From contig ONZQ02000007.1 of NCBI GenBank assembly GCA_900312665.1, forward strand, positions 1,714,723 to 1,778,722: 64,000 bases of DNA, given 5' to 3'. Each line of letters starts with the position of its first letter. Positions within the stretch are counted from its first letter, which is position 1. Made by a program: the position numbers and the translations under genes. A model generated the notes under the pieces. The model saw only the letters and a program-made list of their open reading frames with translations. It was not told where the DNA came from and searched no databases. This stretch comes from Cephalotrichum gorgonifer. Lineage: Eukaryota; Ascomycota; Sordariomycetes; Microascales; Microascaceae. Positions 1 through 12,090 of the stretch are shown here, in pieces.

Positions 1-1115
1 CCCCCCCCCCCCCGATCCACCGAGCGATGCTGAATAGATAACGGCGGTCGAAGCTCCGAGAGTGTGGGGCCGCCGGGAGGGTTCGCCGACGGCGCCGGAA
101 GGAGGGGGTTAGTTGTACGAGTACGAAGTAGTGTACAATAGCGCAAAGGCGCTAAGGCCTACTTCCGGGGACTGGGGACTACATGTAATTCTTTGGGTTA
201 GTCCCGCAAGCGGTTAAATGCCGACCTTGGTTAGCGAGCATGTAGCTAGGTGTTAGCCTTCAAGGGACTCGCATATCAGTAGGGGAGATGGGATACATTG
301 GATGAAGATGAATCAGCAGTCGGATCGTCTTGATCCTCCTCCCCCACTTCCCGACGCGCCCAAGGCGACAGATAGTTCTCTCTGTAAGACTGGTACTTTA
401 TTTTTTCTACCTCTCGGGTGAAAACCCTCGGGATGTGGAACCACTTCGCTACTCGTACGTTCCTTCGAGATCAACCATCAACGGTTCATACTCCATCTCG
501 TCACCCAAGCGGTGAGACACTCCCCCCCTTTTCACCCTCCCTCCAAAAGAAAATCACGAGAACAAAAACTCCCAATCGTACCATCATAAACCCGCGTTCG
601 TGCCTCTTCGTTTCATGAAACACATTTTCCATTCACATAATGAGAAAAAAGAAATCTGTGTCGTTATGACAAGGGGAAAGGGGGATTCATTCCCCTTCCC
701 CCAACCACCCACCCCCCCCGGTAGAAAACTAGACAATGAAAAAAAAGTGAAAAAAGAAAACAAAAAAAAGGGAAGGAAAAACGAGTGTAAGAATGATAAG
801 ACTGTACTGTGTACCGAAGCGGCCCTCAGCCTACCCGACAACCAACACACCGCAGCAGCTGTTCCCCAGAACATAGGGAAACAAGATTGTTGTTGTGCAT
901 GCGGTGCATGATATGCAGAGTAGATGGGGCCGGTAAGCAAAAGTAGGTAATACATGGAAACGAACTGAAAAGACTCCAACAAAACCCACTCCCTCCTCCC
1001 CTTTTCCAGCCAGAGATGTTCCCCGGCCCTAGTAACGGACCCGGTGTTTCCATACAAAGGTACAAAACGGAAAAGGGGGAGGAGGGGGGACGCAGACCAA
1101 TCTCCGGCCTCCAAC
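1..1115. other. Intergenic, no gene seen
   Basis: The window opens with a run of 13 C. A TACGAG-type word lies at about 114-136. Roughly 530-800 is homopolymer-rich (A and C runs). No open frame here has convincing codon bias or a recognisable domain. The last part is the 3' flank of the minus-strand Myb-like gene. Confidence 0.6.
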
Positions 1116-2278
1116 CTACGCACTCGCCGGAACGAGATGCCTCTCCTCGTCCATCCGCCTAACCATCTGCTCGTCCCTCGGCGACCTCGGCAGCGTCTCC
1201 ATCCCCAGGATCGCCGAGATCCGCGTCCTGTCCCTCCCGCACTCTGCACCCGAGTTCTCCGGGCTCGCCGCGGGCGTCAGCGGCGGTGCGGCTCCGTGCG
1301 GCCCGCAGCAGTATCCTGCCTTCCACGCCTGCTCCAGCGCGTGCGGGTTCGCGCCGCCGTAGTCCGCTGCGACGGCGGCCCAGAACGACGCCCGGTGCGC
1401 CGCGTAGATGGCCTGTAGCCGACCCATGTCGACGTGGGCGTGGCGCGCCGACGGGGGAGGGAGGACCGAGCACTCGAGCCGGAGCGGGGGCGTGGCGGGG
1501 CGGGCGCTCAGCGGCGGCGGGAATGTGGCGGACGGGAACCCAGCCGACGAGTACCCTGCTGACGGGAACCCGGCCGACGGGAAACCCGTGGACGAGGGGA
1601 GCGCTGCGCTGTGCGGCTCCGGGAGGGGCGTGGGGTAGCCGCCCCGCGATGCGGGCGAGGTATTGAGCGGGGGGAGCGTCATGGCGGCCGGCTTGGGGAG
1701 GATGGCTGGGAGGCGGGGGGAGGTGTGACTGCCCACGATGCTCGGGAGCTGGATGGGTCCCCCGAGGTCGTGTGGGGACCTGGGGCCGTAGCTGCCCGCG
1801 CTGCCCGGGGGCGAGGGGGGGTTGGAGGTCGGCACTTCGCGGATCGGGGACTGTGCCGTCATGGGCATGAGAGGCGAGTGGCCGTTGGAGGAGGAGCCCG
1901 AGGAGACCGACGTCGTTCGCTTCCTGCGGTTGCTGCCGTGGCTGAGCTGGTGGTAGTGGAGGCGGCAGGCGAGCTCCGTCTTCTTGAGGTGGGCCGCGAT
2001 GTGCTTGTACGGCATCTTCTGGAGGCGGGTCTGGAGGAGGTAGAGTTCCTGCAATTATGGTGTTAGTCCCGCATCACTCCTTGCTCCCCGGCCGCAAACC
2101 CGTGATTGCCGAATAATTGAGACCGCTGAAAACTAACCTCGTCTTCACTCCAGGCCCTTCCGCCCCCCGTTGAAGCTGTCTTCCGCACTTTTGTGACGCC
2201 GTACTCGTGGCGGGCTAACGCATCGCTCGTGGGCGTGTAAGTCGCCGAGTGCGGGGCAAGCGGAATCGTGGGTGCCAT
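1116..2278 (-). CDS. Myb/SANT-like DNA-binding protein, fungal, uncharacterised
   Basis: Two exons are read on the minus strand: 2278-2138 and 2048-1116. The 89-nt intron has a GTTAGT donor and an ATTGCAG acceptor and joins in phase 0, giving about 357 residues. The ATG at 2278 is the first ATG of the exon-1 frame; the open frame upstream of it has only non-ATG starts. Residues 42-96 form one Myb/SANT-like helix-turn-helix (AWSEDEELYLLQTRLQ, then KMPYKHIAAHLKKTELACR) followed by a basic NRRKR patch, which suggests nuclear DNA binding. The middle is Ser/Pro-rich and carries imperfect FPSAG repeats. A helical segment near the C-terminus (VDMGRLQAIYAAHRASFW) looks conserved and structured. The single-repeat architecture resembles fungal Myb-like regulators, but no target or pathway can be named. 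The domain call is fairly sure; the function is unknown. Confidence 0.8.
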
Positions 2279-3200
2279 CTCGACGGTTGTGTGGGTGTAA
2301 GTGTCTGGTTCCACGGATGGGTATCAGAAGTCCTTCCAAGTGTGGAAATCGCAAGTTTATATTGCGATTTGGTGTTGAGTAAATAGTTGTAAGTTGGCTC
2401 GTTAAGGAAAAAAAAGCTCTAGGCTGTCTTGGTGAAAAAGGGTCGGCAGAACCGTGCTGCGATACGAATCGAAAAGGAAGGAAAGGAAATAAGGTCGTTC
2501 TTTAAATAGAGTGGTCGTAAAAGCTAGACGATGGCGACGAGTGGTTGTTCTCCTGCTGGCTGTTCTTTCCCGATAGCTCTCTTCAACAAAGGTGGTCGGT
2601 CGTCCGGCCGGTATGGAAACTGGGTGCTTCACGCGGGCAAGTTTGGCTGGATGTGATGTTGGCGAGAAAAAAGAGGTTGGAAGGGAAAGAAACAAACGAG
2701 AGGGAAAAACCCCGAACGCGAAAATTGACCGTTGGGAGGGTAAGATAGAAAGATGTATGAAGAAATGAAAAGAGGCCGTCCAAAGGGGAAGAGGAGGCTT
2801 CTGATTATGTCGAAGTAAAATCGTCGTTCGTTATTCTCAAGGTTGGTGTGAAAAGGAATGTAAGCAGCCAAGCCAGTTGGGGGCAAAATAAAAGAAAGTA
2901 AACGTCTAGCTGCGAGAAGAAGAGAAAATGAAGGGAAGCAACGCAATAGCGTTTAGGGGAACCTTGAAGAACTAAGGGAGGGTATGAAAACTGTGATGGT
3001 TGAACCCTGACGATGGAGGGAAGAAAGGAGGAAAGGGGAAACAAGAGATCTGAGGGGACCGGGAGGGAATAAGAGATGGATATAACGAACCAAAAGGCGG
3101 TTTACGGGACGACACATCCCCGCCTAGTGTTTCCCTGCGGAGGGGCGGCTTTCTTAGCTTCGGCACAAGATACATCCTGCTGCCAGGGGGGGTAGGGGGC
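2279..3200. other. Upstream region of the Myb-like gene
   Basis: On the minus strand this is the promoter and leader of the gene starting at 2278. It is strongly strand-asymmetric: purine-rich on plus and pyrimidine-rich on minus from about 2400 to 3080. That is the usual look of fungal core promoters and 5' leaders. No coding sequence is supported. Confidence 0.5.
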
Positions 3201-6200
3201 GTGTGGACGTGCTAGGTGGAGCGGATGTTTACGATCGTGGAGCAAGCAGAGGGCCTGGGCGTGTTACAGACACTGGCGGGCAAGACCAAGCCAGCGTACG
3301 GAGCAGTAGCGACAGTGGGTTGGAGAGGAGGGGCGTCAGGGAGGGGGAGTGTTCAAGACCGATATAACAGGGGAAAGGTATAAAGTTTAGTTTGAAGTGC
3401 GCCGGGGGTGCAAGTGTGGAACGGGAGGGTGGGGCCAGACAGGCAAGCATAAACTTTTTGTCCGATTTGGCTAACATCTGCCACAAGTGGGATGCCATTG
3501 AACCCCCCCTCCCCGCTGTTCCGAAAGGTAGAGAGGGTGGGCCCCAGCAGTACGGAGTACCAAATCTGAGGTCTATGCGGGACGTGGACCCTGTGTGCTT
3601 CGGGTGCCTGGATGCAGCGGACGTGCGCGGGTATCGTATCCTCTGTGCTCAATGGGTATGCCGAACAACCCTTGTCCATGTATCAGACTCCTCCCCCCGT
3701 AAACAAGGTACCGGCCACTCGGTCGAAAATAGACCTCATCAATTTAGATTCTCCATGGACGGCCGTCGGTATGGCCCATTAAGTGGCCTCGGCCCTCCCC
3801 TCAGCAGCCGCCGGGCCACTCGTGCGGGCATGGTCACGTTGCTGAACTGGGAGCGGGTCCAGCCATGGACTATTCCCGTGGCGGCCACGGCCGGTCTCAT
3901 AATAACGATTGAGACTGCAATGGAGGGGGCATACGGCGGCCATCGAATAAACGAAACCGGACAGCGCAGGGTAATCAGATCTTACAACCGACCCCCTCCC
4001 GATGCGCTCCATTGAAGGCGAGTCTAGCTTGGCGGCGGCGGTGGCGGCGGGGAGAAGATGGCTGCAGCACTAGCGAGGACCTGGCATCAAACCTGCATTA
4101 AATGAGAGAGGGGAAACGTACGCGCCGCATGCAGCGCAACTTCTCTCACCGAGGTGCTTAAAACTCTCGTGTCCACCATAGCTTGGGATGGGAGAGCACA
4201 GGGGAAGCGCTAGAACTCGGGACCGGTTTTGGAACGTCGTTGAGTTGACATTGGGGCGTGGGGCGTGGGGCTGGTGCTTCAAGTGTTCCAGAAAAATGTG
4301 CTGTCAGCAAATAGCGACACGTCATTGGTCAGTGGCCACCACATCCCCCTGGCTTGTGCGGAGCGGGTATGGTACAGGGGACGAAGGTTCCTTCCCCATG
4401 GGAGGTGGGGCGAGGCTCTACTCGCCGTTGAGGTATACCCTATCCCATCTCGACAGGGCTTCTGAGACACGTCTCCGAGGATCCCTGTTTGGTTTGAAGT
4501 TGTCAAGACCGAAACGGGGTGTCGTTTCTTCGTCCGCCGCAGCCGCCATGCTAGGTTGTGCTAAGGGTTTGGTGGTGTCAGGATTCCGAGTTTGTGGAGA
4601 GGGAATGCTGCTAGGGTTCTCAATGGCTACGAGCAAATCGCGAGACATTGTTGCTGGCGACTAATTAACGTTCGGGAAGGTCGGAGGAAGGCTGGATAAT
4701 AGCAGGAAGGTACAGTGGACGGGCCAGGACGGGCCTGCCTGACTATTTGACAGGTGTATCACGAGGTGGGGCTAACTGAGGTGCCTTGGGAGAGCCGTCC
4801 CTTCCCTCTCGAGGATACCTCGCGCTGATAGAGTGTCCCCCGCCTGACCATGATACCTGATTTGTATTCTCCGTACCTTCCGCCTCAAGAGGACGGAAAC
4901 GGCGAAACTCGGGCAGCTCGTGGTGTGGTGTGAAGGCGGCTCCGTATCATTGGCCGCTGGCCGTCCCGATGACAAGCACTTCAGGCAAGTCCCGCGAATC
5001 AAGATCGGATCCACGGCTGTTCCTGCGTCGTCCCTTCCGTAAGCTTCCTAAATATGAGTAGCGCCTGCTTTCGCCCTATTATCGCATCTCTCACGTCGAG
5101 CAGAGCATACATAATCATAATTTGATCCGATGCTCCGGCCTCTCTCTCTCTTCCGCACCAACTACAAGCGGTGCTATGATGATCCGTGCATCCACCAGTG
5201 ACTTGGCGATTAAGTTTCGCCTTCACCAGTTTTGGCGCCCTGCAGGGCCACCCTGGGACCCTGTCCCTTGAAACTCGCTAAGACACTGGTGCAATTTCGA
5301 CTTTCATGTATCAGACTCGAAGGTTTCCCTCCCAGATATTCATTCATGCTTCCCATTCTTGGCCCCCACCTCTTCCTCACCGCCGCATCGTTTCCTATTT
5401 CTCGCGGAAACATGTCAAACGGACGTGCCTGCAACGAAACGCATATGTCAACATGGACGATGGCGTCAAGCCCTCGCCAGGACCCGTTCTTGTTTCTTCG
5501 TACCACCTCCTCAATTCGAAGTTGTGGAGGGGTCGGAGACTGCTTTTGCGTTCCATCCTCGCTCCGTCTTGTCCGATGCCTGTCACCCAACGTGGGGTGG
5601 TTAGGAGGTGTCTAGACAACCACCCAAGTAGCGATGGATATCTCAAAACCATATCCACAGAATGGCAACAGACATGTTGTGGCTGTCTATCCTTACTCAG
5701 AATGTTTGAACGTTAGTGCCAAACCACAAGCCGTAGCGACAGGCCTGTGGTCCAGTTTCAGTGGTACATGTAGTATGCTATTGGGGGATTAACACCGGCA
5801 GAGCGTGTTTTACAGATTTGCAGCCGTTTTCAGGCAAGCTGGAGTGTACACGCTTGATTGTAGCGCACCTCAATTCCGGCTTTTCATGGGCAATGTCGGG
5901 CACTTTTACAGGGCTAAAACCTCACAAGACACAAGTCAAGAATAGCGGCCAAGTCGCCTCCAATCTCGGTGGATTTGCCATCCGTCCCTATTCAGATAGA
6001 GTGTACGAAGTGACGGTGGGGAAAGCTCCGAGATATACCCCCTCCCCCTGTCTACTAGAAAAGGGCCGGATCAACGAGATCGACTAAGCTGGATAGGTAG
6101 GTCCTAGACGGTGGAATGGAAGAATCCGGCTTCGCCGTCTATGAGGGAACCATACTCAGCTGACCCATCTCTACGGTGGATATAGCCTCCCGGCCGTATT

Positions 6201-8900
6201 TTCCCGTGGTCCTTATCACGAGGACCGAAACCATGCGAAGCAGCTAGTCTGTCTCGATCAGCCCATGCATCCCGGACTGGATACTGACAGGCCTTCACTG
6301 CTCCGAAGTCGCGTGCTCTTTCCTCATCTGCAGTGATATCGATGCCTTTCGAGTCCCTCCAGCAAGGAAGATCGGCGAAAAGTCGGGCACCCAAGGCATA
6401 TTTCGCCATCCTTTGATGATCATCGGCTGGCCATCCTAGCACTGGCAAGATCTCCTCCTTCATCCCACCTCGCACCTGAGCCCACATCAGATTACGAGGG
6501 AACAGGATCGCCTTCAAAGCGAATGCAAACCTGGGAAGTTCCATGGCGGTCTCCTCGTGTCCACCTGGTGGATTATCTTCGTCCGATCTCGACTGCTTGC
6601 CAGCTCGCCCTGATCGTCATTTTCCCATTGGGAGTGGAGGGGGATCTTCAACCGTGTTCCAAACCTCTGCGCATCTCAATGCGCGGAGAAGCCGTTATCC
6701 ATCTACCCCGAGTTCGTCCGGGCGCCGAAAATCCAACCTGACACCATCGCAGCAGTCCGTGACCGGGCTCCTTTCTCCATCACACCTTGCCACGTCCCCG
6801 TTCCAGCTCGCTAGGTGATTCTTCTCGCGCTCGCCATATGTCCGCTTGTCACAATCCTCCAACGATCTCGATTGGGTCTGTAAAGTCATAAATAACATAG
6901 GCGGTCGGTCGGTCTCGTGGGCCGGTCACCCTCAGGCCCGCTTAACCTCAAACCATGGCTGCTCGGAGCCCAGGTGCGCTGCGACCCGCATTGTTTCGTT
7001 CCCCGGCAAAGATCAACTCTTAATGCATAGCCGCATGAATCGCCTTCCGAAACGGGCGCACCGCTGTTTGGTTGGATTCCACCTCGTGCTCAGACCAGCT
7101 TTGCTTCGTGTGGACGGCACGGGGGTTGTCGGGGTCATGTCGGGTCCGGGGCGCACCCACGGATGTGGTGGCTTTCGGGGACTGGTGGTTACGGGGAGAC
7201 CGGAGTCTACAAGTAGCTGGATTTGCATTTTGTCCTATTTTTATCCCCTCGTTTCCCCATCTTTTCTTCGAGAGGGTAGAACCACGGAAGGAAGAAAAGG
7301 GGTAGTGCATACGGGCTCGCTCCGCGGTCGGCAGAATCGTCAGTCTTTCGCTCAAAGAGAGCGGGGGATCTCACGACGCGCGGCGCAAGAAGACGAGAAG
7401 GCGATAGCCATGGTTACGAGGGAAATCGAAGCAGTCTGGAATAGGGGCGAAATAAGCCGGAATCTGCCGCTGATCTCGTCTGATGGAGGCTTCTTGGATC
7501 CATCTCGAACGTTTTGGAAAAGGGAGGTCTCTCGCCCTGTGTAATATGTTCACGCAAAGGTCCACGAAATGGCATCCGCCTATGGCTGACGTATTGGTAG
7601 GGACTTAAAGAAGGTGTATTACCTCATATCGAAATACGTCCGATCCCACTTCCTTTTCTTCGACTTTGTACCTGGCGAGATTTGACACGGCCACCCTACT
7701 TGTACTCGTAGTTGCGGGAGACGTCAAAAGTAGCGACGAGTACCGCGATGGGGGGCGCCCCGAGTGGCTACTTGTATAGGGCTGTATTATTAGTGAGTGA
7801 CTATGTCTGTCATTCCCAGGTTTCCCCCCAGAGTATGAGTACATCGTACCTTTTTTTTTTGGTTTTAGCCTCGATCCAGTCGATGCATGGAACGATACTC
7901 CGGAACTTGGGGCTCGCAAGCCTCGCGCGAGTCTCGGTACTTGAAGCCTGTCATACCCATGGACCCCTGCTTCACTGGAGACGCTGCATGATGTACTTGT
8001 AGAAGGACTTTGGCCTTGGCTTGTATGTACACCCAGGTCAGAGACCAGCTAAACCCCAAGTTTTGGGCGAGCTCCAGAATCAAAGCTTCAATGAGCTACC
8101 CTAAACACCTGTATGTTGTATTGGTAATATTATCTATTGCGTACCGTTTTAGCTATTTGTACGAGTACAAACCCATCTCGACTAGCCCCGGCTAGGCCTG
8201 GGTTACGAGGCAGGAGGAGCTCGCATGCAGTCTTATCAAACTTTATCACGAGCTCCGAAGAAGGCGCGTGCATTGCCTCGGGAGGACTGCGTTCATCACT
8301 CGAAAAGCAGTCATCAGAGACTAGAAATCATCTCCTGTTCTCGAACCGACAGCTCTGCTGGAATGATATGATCCTGGGTCCGGGCTGTCGCACGGTACAC
8401 CAGTTTGTGTACGGGTACAGCAGCCAGTGTACACAAGATATGTGCCTAGTTTGTATTCTGTACTTGGCTGGCTGGACAGAGCTTGGTACCTTCCCTCACC
8501 CCTCCACTCTGTACCCGCCCCACTCAAGGCGCAGGCTCGTGCTCGTGTGAGGACGGGCCTGGTTTGGTTGGCAATAAACAAATCCAGCAAGAGCGCAGGC
8601 AGGCTCTGCCTTTCGAACGCTCTCTTTTTTGAGCGGCCTCCAACCCAGAAAATTAAATCTCGCGCTCCGTAAAGTGTCTCGGCGGCCGAGGGGAGATAAG
8701 GGCTCAATGTCGGTTCATTCCCAACACCAGACCCAGACAGGAGACTCTCTGCCTTGGTATCGATTGGCCACGGGCCAATAAGCGGCGGTACGTCGGCTTC
8801 TTGTACTTTGCGGCGCGATACTTTGAGTGGGGCGGTACATTGAGCCAATCACAGAGCTGGATCAGAATTTGCCTCCCTAACTCGTTCCGAAAAGTGGGCT
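3201..8900. other. Gene-poor stretch
   Basis: About 5.7 kb has many short open frames on both strands but none with the GC-rich third positions of the neighbouring genes. The longest (3392-4015 plus, 207 codons) has no recognisable domain. The exception is the possible decayed coding piece at 6104-6898 on the minus strand, listed separately. No transposase, reverse transcriptase, terminal repeat or RNA gene was recognised. Confidence 0.5.
6104..6898 (-). pseudogene. Possible decayed coding fragment
   Basis: On the minus strand the frame ending at 6104 is open back to about 6624, roughly 174 codons. It includes an ATG at 6544 and protein-like composition (for example MWAQVRGGMKEEILPVLGW and DFGAVKACQYPVRDAWADRD). 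The sequence just upstream keeps protein-like character only if the reading frame changes: the open frame 6898-6695 gives LEDCDKRTYGEREKNHLASW, and a further piece lies between them. That pattern fits a gene broken by frameshifts, or unrecognised introns. I do not recognise the family. It could equally be chance open frame in a 50% GC region, since third positions are not GC-biased like the neighbours. Confidence 0.25.
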
Positions 8901-10699
8901 GTGCTCCAGCTTCTCATTGGCTGTCCCCACGGGTACACGAGCCGTGGAGTCACGGGGATCTGACGTGACCAGGAAAGCAGGAGGAAAAACCCGAAGTATT
9001 TGTACAAAGTGTCTGTACATCAGTCCCGGTGAAGCACACACCCCCCCGTTTCTCTCTTTCCTCTCCCCATCCACCTTGCCGCTTTTCTCGACTTTTTCGG
9101 GCTACCTCCATATTGAGCGTCCTGTGTTTCCATTTCCCTCGTCCCCTCCTTCCAGGGATCTCGGTATTATCGACCAAAAAAAAGACCGCCAGGGAAATCG
9201 CCCCAGCTAAACAACAAGTACATCCCCCCAAGGTACGAAGTACTCGCCGTCCCGTCAAAAAGAACACACGCCAAACCAAAGATCGTTTGCTGTCGCGTCT
9301 CTGGGCATATCCACTAATCGCGCGAATACCGGCGATTAAGTCACTTGGCCGGAATTGGAAATCGATATTCGCGCCTCAGCGCAATTCGAGCTTCGTTCCC
9401 TCCCCTGCCCTCGCCCGCCAACAACGCGCGCATCAGGCTAGGAGGCTCGAGTCGCAATATTCCGGTCGCCTCCTTGACCAGGGCAGCACCTGCCGTAGCA
9501 AAACAGGAAATAGGCACCTGCCCCAATCGAGTCACTTCCGCGTCAGACACGTAATTGCCCTCGGTTCGGTTCCTTCCCAGCCGCCACATTTCGCCTGGTC
9601 CCATTTTACTTGTGGTCCCCTCCCTCGGTACCTTCTCTCCACTTCCACCACCAAGTACCGCGTTACCTCGCCACGCCATTCCTGCCTCCTCTTTTGAACC
9701 CACCGTCAAGGATTTCATCCCTTCCAACAAAACACAATCTTGACCCCCATTGAGCGGAAAGGGCTCAAGTATTCTTCGATTCATCAGTTGTGCGGGTTGA
9801 GCTTTCTCCCAGCTGCAACTTCGAACCGAGTACTTCGCTCCTCCAAGAAAAGAAGGAACAAGCTTGTCTCGTCGACCTTGTCCCACAGCTACATCCGACC
9901 GTCCCCACAAGGAACCAGGCCAGAGTAGATTCCAGCACGCACCCGCAGGTCACTACTTCCAAGTTCCCTCACCCTCTTCGTCTTCGTCACCAGAGGTACC
10001 TTCGCAAGCTTCGCGCGTCTCGTCCTCTCATCAAGGTCTCGACACACCAAAGCCCACAAATCCCGTCTTCGCTTCAGTGGTTCAGTCGTGTATCCTCTTT
10101 CGGGAGCGCGTTACCCATTGTCGTTGTCGCCTTCCGTCTAAACAACGAAGTCGATACATCCTTCGCATTTTTTCGACACAGCACTCTACATCCCGGTCCC
10201 AGAGAATACCTTGCCCGTAAGTAGCAACTTCAATTGCTTTTTTTTTCTCTCTCTTCTTTCCCTCCACCACTCGCGATACCTTCGCGCGTTCTTTTTTGCT
10301 CGAGCGCGTCGTGTCGACAAACGATTCGGCGCATCGTAGCTCCCCTCCCCAATCCCATTGAACAGCACGCCTTCAATATTCAAACCCCCGTTACCCCATC
10401 GAACGAAACGTTCCGTCCCCCTCAACCAACCATTTACAGCTGCGGCTGCGCCGTGAGATTTTCTTTCACCAGTACCCTTCCTCCACACCCGGCGAGTCCT
10501 TGAAGGATGAGCAACCGAAACGCGAGGACCGATGGTCAATCGGAGGACCGGAACTTTGTGAGGCTTCCTTGTGTGCCTCGATAAACCCACGGGATCCGGC
10601 GTCTGGGTCCCCTGATTATTCCGCCCTGGCCAAGCGTGGCCCCGATGTTGTTCTTCTGCGTTGGCAGCGTCGCTAATGTTTGTGTTGTCGTCACAGATC
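8901..10699 (+). promoter_or_regulatory. Long promoter/5' leader of the two-SANT gene
   Basis: This stretch is pyrimidine-rich on the plus strand from about 9030 to 10500, typical of a fungal leader. A good donor (GTAAGT at 10217) and an acceptor (CACAG ending at 10696, three bases before the ATG at 10700) would remove a 480-nt intron in the 5' UTR. The open frame 9790-10224 in this region has low-complexity Ser/Arg composition and is more likely leader than coding. Both points are inference from sequence signals only. Confidence 0.4.
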
Positions 10700-12090
10700 A
10701 TGCAGCAGTGGCAGGTTGGTCCTGTCCCGGACATTACGTACTTCAGCAACTCCAACACGCACCAGCAAAATGAGATGCAGTAAGTCCCACACACCCTTGT
10801 GTTTCTCTACGTTCCTACATGTTCTGTTATCTCCCCCCCTCGTCAAGTATGACTTGACTTGGGACAATCAAGGTACATGGCCTTGCATGTACCCGATGTA
10901 CTCCTCCAACCACCCCGCTTCTCCTTATCCTGCTTGGCTCCCGGATATGGGCCCGTGGTACGAAGGCCTGGGACAAACGCCGGCAGAGGGCAACCCGGTC
11001 GGCCTTTGTGTCCGAGTGCCCCCCTGCTGGGAGGACCATGGCCGTACCGCTTCACGGCCTTCCCTCATGGCCTTCTCCTCCCGCCAGCGGCCGCCAACTT
11101 GGCTCGCTCTCTCGACTGGGGCTGAGGACTACAAGGGAGGAGGAGCTTGCTTGGCCTCAGCAGCAACCCCCCCCCCCCCCCCCCCCCCCGGACCCCCCCC
11201 CTCCCCCCCGCGAGATAGGATCGCGTGTCCCCGAAGCTCATTATAACCGGTCGTGGTCATTCACTTGCTAACTGATGTTGCTTGCTCAAGTGCGCCCCCC
11301 CAGTCGTATCAGCAGGATATGAATCGCCGCAACGAGCAGCAGCGGATGGACTTCCCTCCCTATGGACAACACCAGCCGGGCCAGCCCCACCACCCCCCAC
11401 CAGTGCAGCCTCCCATGAGCGTACCGCAACCCCCGACTGGTCCGCCCGGCCCCCAATCGCAACAACCTGCCCCGACGCCTCCCGCCGCAAGCCGCCGGAA
11501 CAAGCGTCCCGCTCCCCCCACCGCCACCCCAACAGCCACGTCGGCCCCTCAGATTCCCCCTGTCACGCCCATCTCGGCGCCTCAGACCTCCCCGTCCATC
11601 GGTGGCTCTGGTGCTCCGGCGCCACCCACCGTGGATGACCCGACCGGGCCCATCTCGACCCCTCCGGTCAAGAAGAGCCGCACCAACACGCCATGGACCC
11701 CGGCGGAGGAGCTCAGGCTCAAGCAGATGCGCGACGCTGGAAAGAGCTGGGCCGAAATTGCAAAGGTATAGTTGCTCCACACAGTTCAATGCCTGGCCCA
11801 GTCAGTGCCATATAGAAGACAGAGAGAGGACAAGTGATTAACTCGTTGATTTTCTTTTGCAGACGTTCCCCACACGTACCGAGGGTAGTGTGAAGAAGCA
11901 TTGGTACAAGGATATGCACTACGCCGAGTTCGCGGAAGACGAGAGCCAAGCCCTAATGAACGCCATCAAAGAGTACGAGAACAACAAATGGAAGGTCATC
12001 GGGCAGAAGGTTGGGAAGCCGGCGAAGGCTTGCGAGCAGTACGCCAAGGAACACTTCCCCGAGCTCTTCGGCCAGCCTAAGCAGCGGTAG
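10700..12090 (+). CDS. Two-repeat Myb/SANT DNA-binding protein
   Basis: The simplest intact model has exons 10700-10779, 11291-11765 and 11863-12090, about 260 residues. Donors are GTAAGT and GTATAG; acceptors are CAAG and TTTGCAG. The first exon gives MQQWQVGPVPDITYFSNSNT. Residues about 40-155 are Pro/Gln-rich and disordered. Two SANT/Myb repeats follow: the first starts at about 161 (PWTPAEELRLKQMRDAGKSW) and runs across the last intron, the second is at about 210-252 (LMNAIKEYENNKWKVIGQKV). This suggests a nuclear DNA- or chromatin-binding protein. The oddity is the 511-nt first intron. It contains a good candidate exon from 10873 with coding-like composition (YSSNHPASPYPAWLPDMGPW), but in the wrong frame for the exon-1 junction. 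An alternative exon, a frameshift or a sequence error is possible. The 3' half is secure and the 5' half is not. Confidence 0.75.
11167..11212. repeat. Poly-C tract inside predicted intron
   Basis: A run of about 23 C, then GGA, then two further C runs broken by single bases. It lies in the first predicted intron of the two-SANT gene. Homopolymers of this length are prone to length errors in assemblies and may contribute to the frame ambiguity of this gene. Confidence 0.9.

Noticed and set aside
584..1249. 221-codon minus-strand open frame with a hydrophobic stretch
   Set aside because: It overlaps the 3' end of the Myb-like gene in another frame; the Phe/Ser-rich part comes from A/T homopolymers, not a membrane domain.
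3392..4015. 207-codon plus-strand open frame in the desert
   Set aside because: No recognisable motif and no codon bias like the real genes; chance is a sufficient explanation.
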